Origin: FEN-987 sp049521055
GTDB lineage: Archaea > Thermoproteota > Bathyarchaeia > 40CM-2-53-6
DNA: 5,783 nucleotides
Assembly: GCA_049521055.1 (NCBI GenBank)
Contig: JBEKPE010000136.1
Coordinates: 1-5,783, forward strand
Direction of reading: 5' to 3'
The translations under genes and the position numbers were made by a program. Positions 1-3,730 of the stretch are shown here, in pieces; position 1 is the first letter of the stretch, and each line of letters begins with the position of its first letter. Below the pieces are notes generated by a model. That model worked only from the letters and a program-made list of their open reading frames with translations, was not told where the DNA came from and made no database searches.

Positions 1-501
1 GCTTGTTGCGGTCGTTGCGAGTGTAGCTGAGCCCGTGGAGGTTGTCTGTTGAGCATTCACTACAGGGTTTCCTACTTGGATGTCGAAGACGTGGTTGAAA
101 TTAGCAACCTCCCCGCCTTCCTCAAAAATGTAAAGCTTGAGCTGCAAGACCCACGGACCATTGCTTTGCGGCGCGATCGCCCCATTTGAAACGGTCGTGG
201 TAACGTTGGGTTGCCAGCCTATTTGGAATGTGCTCGTGGAGAATAGTCGCTGCGACCGTCGGTCCAAAAGGTCAACCCTCGCAGAATAGTACGTTCTCCA
301 TTGCGCGGATTGCACGCCAATCGTTGTATTGACTTGAACCGTCTGCTCCGGACCCACACTGCTTGGAAACGTAGGGTCGAAGAGACTAATTTGGCACGAT
401 TGATTGTAAGCTTCGGAACTGATCGAGATTGATGGAACCAATATTGCTAGGAACGCGAGTAAGGAAAGAAGCATCAACTTGGAAACTGTTGGGGTCGACA
501 T
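1..501 (-). CDS. Secreted or surface-anchored protein, N-terminal part (runs off the window)
   Basis: I do not recognise the family. The frame starts at an ATG at 501 and stays open for 167 codons to base 1, so the C-terminus is missing. Residues 1-30 look like a signal peptide: Lys8, a hydrophobic core at about 9-23 (LMLLSLLAFLAILVP), then a small-residue stretch and SSEA before the mature part. Met10 is a possible alternative start. Residues 35-145 alternate polar and hydrophobic positions, with many Val, Thr, Asn and Gln, as in a beta-sandwich or Ig-like extracellular domain. Sequons occur at Asn33, Asn58 and Asn99. From about 150 the chain becomes Thr/Ser/Ala-rich, typical of the stalk that precedes a membrane anchor in archaeal surface proteins. 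The anchor itself would lie outside the window. No clear Shine-Dalgarno precedes the ATG. Export is well supported; the function is unknown. Confidence 0.75.
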   Translation of the reverse strand, partial: MSTPTVSKLMLLSLLAFLAILVPSISISSEAYNQSCQISLFDPTFPSSVGPEQTVQVNTTIGVQSAQWRTYYSARVDLLDRRSQRLFSTSTFQIGWQPNVTTTVSNGAIAPQSNGPWVLQLKLYIFEEGGEVANFNHVFDIQVGNPVVNAQQTTSTGSATLATTATS

Positions 502-635
502 TTGTCAACTCGACAGAAAAAGTCGTCCTTTCCCTTAAGGAGGAGTGGAAAGAGTGGAACCGACCAGTCTTATGAATATCGAGAAGTTTCTCTGTAAAAT
601 AAGTGGCAGAGGATAATGGCTTTCAACGGAATGTG
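502..635. other. Spacer between tRNA-Arg and the secreted-protein gene
   Basis: I see no gene here. Read on the minus strand, there are AT-rich candidates for a promoter of the secreted-protein gene: TATTCATAAG around 569-578, and a CCTTAAGG palindrome at 533-540. Neither is a strong box A. No T-run marks termination after the tRNA, so co-transcription with the tRNA followed by processing cannot be excluded. Confidence 0.3.
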
Positions 636-737
636 TGGCGGGCCCGCTGGGATTTGAACCCAGGATTTGCGGCTCCGCAGGCCTACGTGAGAGTTGAAGC
701 TCTCTCACCGTCCTAATCCAGACTAGACTACGGGCCC
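636..737 (-). tRNA. tRNA-Arg(GCG), intron-containing, with encoded CCA
   Basis: The tRNA for CGC (and probably CGU) arginine codons. Read on the minus strand, the acceptor stem is GGGCCCG (737-731) pairing with CGGGCCC (646-640). Next come TA (positions 8-9) and a D-arm with GTCT/GGAC and loop AGTCTGGATTA. The T-arm is CTGGG-TTCAAAT-CCCAG (663-647), followed by G73 at 639 and an encoded CCA at 638-636. The unspliced gene is 23 nt too long for a 76-nt class I tRNA. Removing 23 nt gives an anticodon stem GTGGC/GCCGC (one G·U pair), loop CTGCGGA with anticodon GCG, and a normal 5-nt variable region AAATC. A20, C35 and G73 all fit arginine identity. Without the intron the region would have to be read as a class II tRNA with an 8-nt anticodon loop, which fits poorly. 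Confidence 0.92.
683..705 (-). other. Non-canonical archaeal tRNA intron (position 29/30)
   Basis: This is a 23-nt intron in the 5' half of the anticodon stem. In RNA sense, an outer helix pairs TAGG (715-712) with CCTG (681-678). A 3-nt bulge AGG (684-682) spans the 3' cut. ACGG (711-708) pairs with ACGT (688-685) except for one G·A at the inner end. A 3-nt bulge TGA (707-705) spans the 5' cut. The inner intron stem is GAGAG/CTCTC with loop CTTCAA. This matches the bulge-helix-bulge recognised by archaeal splicing endonuclease, with cuts after the second base of each bulge. Sequence alone also permits placement at 684-706 (28/29), because a G flanks both ends; the motif favours 29/30. Confidence 0.82.
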
Positions 738-757
738 GTTTGCCCTTTGTTTGTTCC

Positions 758-763
758 TTTAAT
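758..763 (-). promoter_or_regulatory. Candidate TATA box of the tRNA-Arg gene
   Basis: On the minus strand ATTAAA is centred about 23 nt upstream of the tRNA 5' end at 737, a normal distance from archaeal box A to the transcription start. It is a weak match to the consensus. A second AT-rich hexamer lies around 770-775. Confidence 0.35.
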
Positions 764-805
764 GGCTCGCATTAAGGGCGGGCACTAGACCAGTAACGAC
801 TGCCG

Positions 806-815
806 GATAAATTAA
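806..815 (+). promoter_or_regulatory. Candidate TATA box for a plus-strand transcript
   Basis: GATAAATTAA is the most TATA-like element ahead of the hairpin-rich stretch. A start about 25 nt downstream would fall near 832-836, just before the first stable hairpin. The same bases read backwards could in principle serve the tRNA, but at about 70 nt they are too far from it. Confidence 0.3.
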
Positions 816-831
816 CCTCCTTTCATGGGAT

Positions 832-1040
832 CAAAGAGCGATCGTTCCAGGCGTTCGCGCTTGGATTCAGGAGGGTATAATCTAGGCGATTGCGAATCCA
901 ACGCATCAAGGTTCGTAAGAGGAGTGTATCACTTCTCGAAGGAAGGTGATGCGGTGACCACGCATTGGTCACGGCTCAGGGGTGGGCTCTCGCCCAGAAT
1001 GCGTTTGAATGCGAAAGAGCGCCCCGGAATTATGCTTTGT
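832..1040 (+). ncRNA. Candidate structured non-coding RNA, family not recognised
   Basis: This is the core of a 406-base stretch (738-1143) with no convincing protein. Successive hairpins are: 846-865 (8 bp, loop TTCG, one G·U); 902-953 (outer CGCATCA/TGATGCG, inner GAGGAGTG/CACTTCTC with one G·U and loop TAT); 954-972 (GTGACCA/TGGTCAC, loop CGCAT); and 983-996 (TGGGC/GCCCA, loop TCTC) inside GGGG/CCCC at 979-982 and 1022-1025. CAAAG (832-836) could close with CTTTG (1035-1039). The wobble pairs become A·C mismatches on the other strand, which favours a plus-strand RNA. A 92-codon open frame from 825 to 1103 covers the same bases but is Arg/Ser/Gly-rich, has no recognisable domain and looks incidental. 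I did not find the conserved blocks I know from RNase P RNA, SRP RNA or 5S rRNA. Ends are approximate. Confidence 0.33.
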
Positions 1041-1089
1041 AGAGGAAAAGGCCTAGCTTCTAACGCCGAAAGTTGCTGCCCCAGTGTTC

Positions 1090-1097
1090 TTTATATA
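1090..1097. promoter_or_regulatory. Isolated TTTATATA box A-like element
   Basis: This is the best consensus TATA element in the window, lying 46 bases beyond the lysK stop codon. On the plus strand it would drive an antisense transcript into the 3' end of lysK. On the minus strand it would start a transcript near 1065 running back through the hairpin region. Neither product is otherwise supported, so it may be chance. Confidence 0.2.
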
Positions 1098-1106
1098 CTG
1101 TGAGAT

Positions 1107-1137
1107 TTTCCGTCGGCGAATTCTGTTGTGGCGGAAA
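1107..1137. repeat. Short inverted repeat downstream of lysK
   Basis: TTTCCG (1107-1112) and CGGAAA (1132-1137) flank a 19-nt spacer, starting 6 bases beyond the lysK stop codon. It could form a weak 3'-end hairpin. There is no T-run on the lysK side, so I do not call it a terminator. Confidence 0.25.
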
Positions 1138-1143
1138 GCTCTG

Positions 1144-2769
1144 CTAGGAAGCTACCGTGGTCCCGATCGCTCGCCCAAGCGCGCGGGCTACGTTTTCGCT
1201 GCCCATAGCTTTGATGTACGGTCCCAACCTAGGTCCGCGGGGTGATCCTAACAGGATAGTGTAAAGGAGTTTGAAGAAGTTCGAAGGTTCGATGGCGTAC
1301 TTCTTCGCCAAATTGAAGATGCTGTTTTGTAGAATTCTTTCGTCGGTTTCATTTCGTACAATTGCAATTAGGTCCTCTATCGCGAGTTTCTCCACATTTT
1401 TGATTTCAATCTCTGTTTCGGGGATTTCCTGAAAGTCTCTCGCCCAGTTCGTTGCGTAGTCTAGCTGTTGCTGGATCGAGGGGGTCAGCCCATCCTTGAG
1501 ATAGCCGTATTCGCGAAGCTTCTTCTCGACATAATCCATTCTATTTTCAGATGGGGCAACCGTCACAAGGTAAACGAGCAAATTGTATGGGACGTGAGCC
1601 GTTGCAGCTGGCGGGGGTTTGAGGAAGTAAGCGTACTCGTACAGCCCCTTCAGTTTGGCGGCTTCCTTCTCATCCCCAATCTTGCGTAACCCAAAGTAGA
1701 TCTCTTCCAAGTGGTTTAGTTCGTTGACGAAAGTAGGGATGTCTTCAACGCCAACATTTCTGGCTCCCGTAATTCGTTTGAACATCAGAAGATTGAGAGA
1801 ATTGGGAGGAGCGTACTTGAACCACGTTTGCGGCGTGAGCACGTCAACGGCCGATTTCGATTTGGAGATCTTCTTCCCACCTTTGTCTAAGAAGAGTTCG
1901 TAACGCACATGTGAGGGTGGAGGATAACCGAGTATCTCTTCACAGATTCTGTCGTTGATGCGAACCGAGTCAGCTATGTCCTTTCCATAGGCTTCAAAAT
2001 TGATGTGGAGTGTAGTCCAGCGCGCAGCGAACTCGCCTTTCCACGGAAGTTTGCCCCTTCCATCCTTAATGTCTACCTCACCTTTGTAACCGCAACCAGT
2101 TAGTTGTTGCCCCTTGACTTCAGCTGTACCTTCGCACGAGTAGAGTAGCTTGTCAGATTTCTCGTCAAACGCAGTCGACTTTGTTGTGTATATGCGCCCG
2201 CAGGAACCGCAAATGGGGAAGTAAGGTAGCACTTCCGTAAACTTTTCCTGCCCGACCTCTTCCTTCACTATCTCCCCCACTTTCTCTGCGGATGCGAGTA
2301 TTTTTCGGACTTGGTCGAGTAAGATTCCTTTTCTGTAATCTTCCGTCGCTGAGTGGAAAACATATTCGACGCCGCATTTGTCCATCGCGTCTCTGAGTAG
2401 CGAGTTAATGTGAACGGCATAGCTTTCGTGGCAGTTGTACGGGTCGGGAATAGCGGAAACTGGTTGGCCTAGAAAATTCTTGAGCGACTCTGGCATTCCA
2501 GACGGGACTTTCCGTAATCCGTCGAGGTCGTCTGAGTACGCGATGAATTCGGCTTTTCGGCCTTGGGTTTCGAGGGCGATCTTTACCCCATAGGCTCTGA
2601 TGGCATCGCCTAAGCTACCAATATGCGGGATTCCAGAAGCTCCCAGGCCACTCTCGGTCCGAAGTACACTCACCTTTCTACCGAGCTTCTCTTCGCGTTC
2701 GATCACCCGGCGGGCGACCATATCGAGCCAAGTGCCGCGGCCTATGATTTCCGTCCTCTGGTTTGACAA
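1144..2769 (-). CDS. lysK: Class I lysyl-tRNA synthetase
   Basis: Cytoplasmic enzyme that charges tRNA-Lys with lysine using ATP. It is the class I form found in most archaea, not the class II LysS. From the TTG at 2769 it has 541 residues, near the usual 520-550. The HIGH-type motif is SGIPHIGSLGD (HIGS at residues 49-52 from this start) and the KMSKS-type loop is KKISKSK (KISKS at about 300-304). Between them, CGSC, YSC and GCGYKG give four cysteines for a zinc-binding insertion. YSDDLDGLRKVP and DPYNCHESY are family-typical active-site blocks. The C-terminal 200 residues are the helical anticodon-binding part. The frame is open to another TTG at 2847, adding 26 residues. I prefer 2769 because AAAGGAA lies at the right spacing, a TATA element is upstream, and relatives begin just before the GRGTW segment. 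The gene is intact, ending in TAG. Confidence 0.95.
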   Translation of the reverse strand: MSNQRTEIIGRGTWLDMVARRVIEREEKLGRKVSVLRTESGLGASGIPHIGSLGDAIRAYGVKIALETQGRKAEFIAYSDDLDGLRKVPSGMPESLKNFLGQPVSAIPDPYNCHESYAVHINSLLRDAMDKCGVEYVFHSATEDYRKGILLDQVRKILASAEKVGEIVKEEVGQEKFTEVLPYFPICGSCGRIYTTKSTAFDEKSDKLLYSCEGTAEVKGQQLTGCGYKGEVDIKDGRGKLPWKGEFAARWTTLHINFEAYGKDIADSVRINDRICEEILGYPPPSHVRYELFLDKGGKKISKSKSAVDVLTPQTWFKYAPPNSLNLLMFKRITGARNVGVEDIPTFVNELNHLEEIYFGLRKIGDEKEAAKLKGLYEYAYFLKPPPAATAHVPYNLLVYLVTVAPSENRMDYVEKKLREYGYLKDGLTPSIQQQLDYATNWARDFQEIPETEIEIKNVEKLAIEDLIAIVRNETDERILQNSIFNLAKKYAIEPSNFFKLLYTILLGSPRGPRLGPYIKAMGSENVARALGRAIGTTVAS

Positions 2770-2775
2770 AGCTGA

Positions 2776-2782
2776 TTCCTTT
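2776..2782 (-). promoter_or_regulatory. Shine-Dalgarno that sets the lysK start
   Basis: AAAGGAA on the minus strand, with 7 nt between its GGA core and the TTG at 2769. No comparable motif precedes the farther TTG at 2847, so this site argues for the shorter protein. Confidence 0.5.
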
Positions 2783-2803
2783 GTGATGTCGGGGCAGATA
2801 TTC

Positions 2804-2809
2804 TTTATA
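2804..2809. promoter_or_regulatory. Candidate shared TATA box of the divergent lysK and membrane-protein genes
   Basis: The element reads TTTATA on the plus strand and TATAAA on the minus strand. A start about 25 nt away would fall near 2781 for lysK, 12 nt ahead of its TTG at 2769. In the other direction it would fall near 2832, ahead of the GTG at 2860. Only one TATA-like element is evident in the 90-base space, so it may serve one or both directions. Confidence 0.4.
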
Positions 2810-2859
2810 GCCCCTGTGCGTACGGTAACGAATTCGTCTGAACGCAACTGACACAGGAA

Positions 2860-3420
2860 GTGGAGAAATTGGCCTCGAATCGCTCAAACAAGATTTCATC
2901 GGTTCTTGGCGTAACAGTCATCGTCCTCTTACTTGATTTGCTCTTCGTGTTCTACATGACCTCTCATGGACTTAGTTCCATGACCAATGAGCTCAAGATC
3001 GGCGGGGTTGGAGTTCAGCTGCAATGGCTGCCAGTTCTCGGAGTCCTGATAGCGTCGTTGGTAGCTTGGTACGAAACTTTCACGAGGATATTCCCTCGAT
3101 GGGTTGGCCCCGAAGTCGACCCGTTGGCACGCATGCGCCTGATCAGAGTCATCACCTTGTCTCTCACAATTTTCGCCTGCTTTCTATACCTTCCACTTCT
3201 TCTAGGATCAAACTGGTTCTGGGATGGAGTGAGCGCCATGAGTCGAGCTGCCATTCAGTTCCAAGGCTTCGGAAACTGGCTGTTGAGCGTTGAGACTCCT
3301 GTGTTGTCGCTTGATCCATTGTGGCAATACTCCATCACTCAAATTCTGGCGTGTGGGGCCATGATCTGTTCTGCTTGGGTGTTTGCACGTCCCATGAGGC
3401 GCCTGAGAAAACCTAGATGA
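2860..3420 (+). CDS. Four-helix integral membrane protein of unknown function
   Basis: I do not recognise the family. The 186-residue protein has a basic N-terminus (KLASNRSNK) and four probable membrane segments at about 13-33, 53-71, 94-115 and 156-175. It ends in a strongly basic tail, RPMRRLRKPR. By the positive-inside rule the Arg-rich tail and the N-terminus should be cytoplasmic. The loop between segments 2 and 3 (RIFPRWVGPEVDPLARMRLIR) is also basic, hence cytoplasmic, and the loop between 3 and 4 is external. There is no signal peptide, enzyme motif or metal site. The GTG at 2860 has only AGGA two bases ahead of it; the in-frame TTG at 2869 sits 10 nt from that AGGA and would be better spaced, costing three residues. 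It is divergent from lysK and 76 bases ahead of the zinc protein on the same strand, so it may share a transcript with it and topA. Confidence 0.75.
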   Translation: MEKLASNRSNKISSVLGVTVIVLLLDLLFVFYMTSHGLSSMTNELKIGGVGVQLQWLPVLGVLIASLVAWYETFTRIFPRWVGPEVDPLARMRLIRVITLSLTIFACFLYLPLLLGSNWFWDGVSAMSRAAIQFQGFGNWLLSVETPVLSLDPLWQYSITQILACGAMICSAWVFARPMRRLRKPR

Positions 3421-3496
3421 ACCGGTTCCAATCCATCCCGCCCCACCTAACAAGCCCGCTCTCCGCCCCGGAAGGCGTTAACTGACGGCTGGCCAA

Positions 3497-3730
3497 ATGG
3501 TCGACCAGTGTATCCTCTGCGAAAAACCTCGGGAACCACACTCAGAATACTGCAGCCTCCACCAAGCCGCGTTAACAAACCTAGAAGCCCAATACGCCAA
3601 ATGGATCAGGGCATTCGGCGAGGGTCTTCCCAAAGACGAGTACTTTTCGAAACTTCTAAGCCTCGACGAAACGGGCGACGCAGTCAAGAGACTGATAATT
3701 CGCAAGCAGGAGAACGCGGTGCCTCAATAG
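3497..3730 (+). CDS. Small zinc-finger-like protein upstream of topoisomerase I
   Basis: A 77-residue soluble protein. It opens with a C-x2-C-x10-C-x2-H pattern (Cys5, Cys8, Cys19, His22), which should hold one zinc ion. A charged, mostly helical segment follows (NLEAQYAKWIRAFGEGLPKDEYFSKLL in part) and an RLIIRKQ tail. I know no assigned function; small proteins with this finger followed by a helix do occur in archaea. It begins at ATG 3497 without an obvious Shine-Dalgarno. It ends in TAG directly before the topA start, in the same frame, so the two genes are almost certainly translated from one message. A role with the topoisomerase (binding DNA or the enzyme) is an inference from this linkage alone. 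The overlapping open frame from 3508 in another register is a shadow. Confidence 0.8.
   Translation: MVDQCILCEKPREPHSEYCSLHQAALTNLEAQYAKWIRAFGEGLPKDEYFSKLLSLDETGDAVKRLIIRKQENAVPQ
3718..3721 (+). promoter_or_regulatory. Possible Shine-Dalgarno of topA inside the preceding gene
   Basis: GGTG ends 9 nt before the TTG at 3731 and matches part of the archaeal anti-Shine-Dalgarno complement (GGAGGTGATC). An AGGAG at 3708-3712 is a better match but lies 18 nt away. Either lies within the zinc-protein gene, consistent with translational coupling. Confidence 0.3.

Noticed and set aside
664..708. Class II tRNA (Leu, Ser or Sec) with a long variable arm and a UCA or CAA anticodon in an AGCTTCAA loop
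   Set aside because: It needs an 8-nt anticodon loop with a 7-bp stem, or a 6-nt loop, and a variable arm that folds poorly. Removing a 23-nt bulge-helix-bulge intron gives a regular tRNA-Arg(GCG).
825..1103. A 92-codon plus-strand open frame with an ATG start
   Set aside because: The product is rich in Arg, Ser and Gly, has no domain or membrane segment, and coincides with a dense hairpin series. It is more easily explained as chance openness over an RNA-like region.
1030..1137. RNase P RNA, suggested by AGAGGAAAAGGCC on the plus strand and ACAGAA on the minus strand
   Set aside because: The two motifs are on opposite strands and in the wrong order, and the remaining conserved blocks are not found.
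3728..3730. TAG read as pyrrolysine, fusing the zinc protein to topA
   Set aside because: The next codon starts at the normal N-terminus of the topoisomerase family, and nothing in the window points to pyrrolysine use. lysK also ends in TAG just before non-coding sequence.
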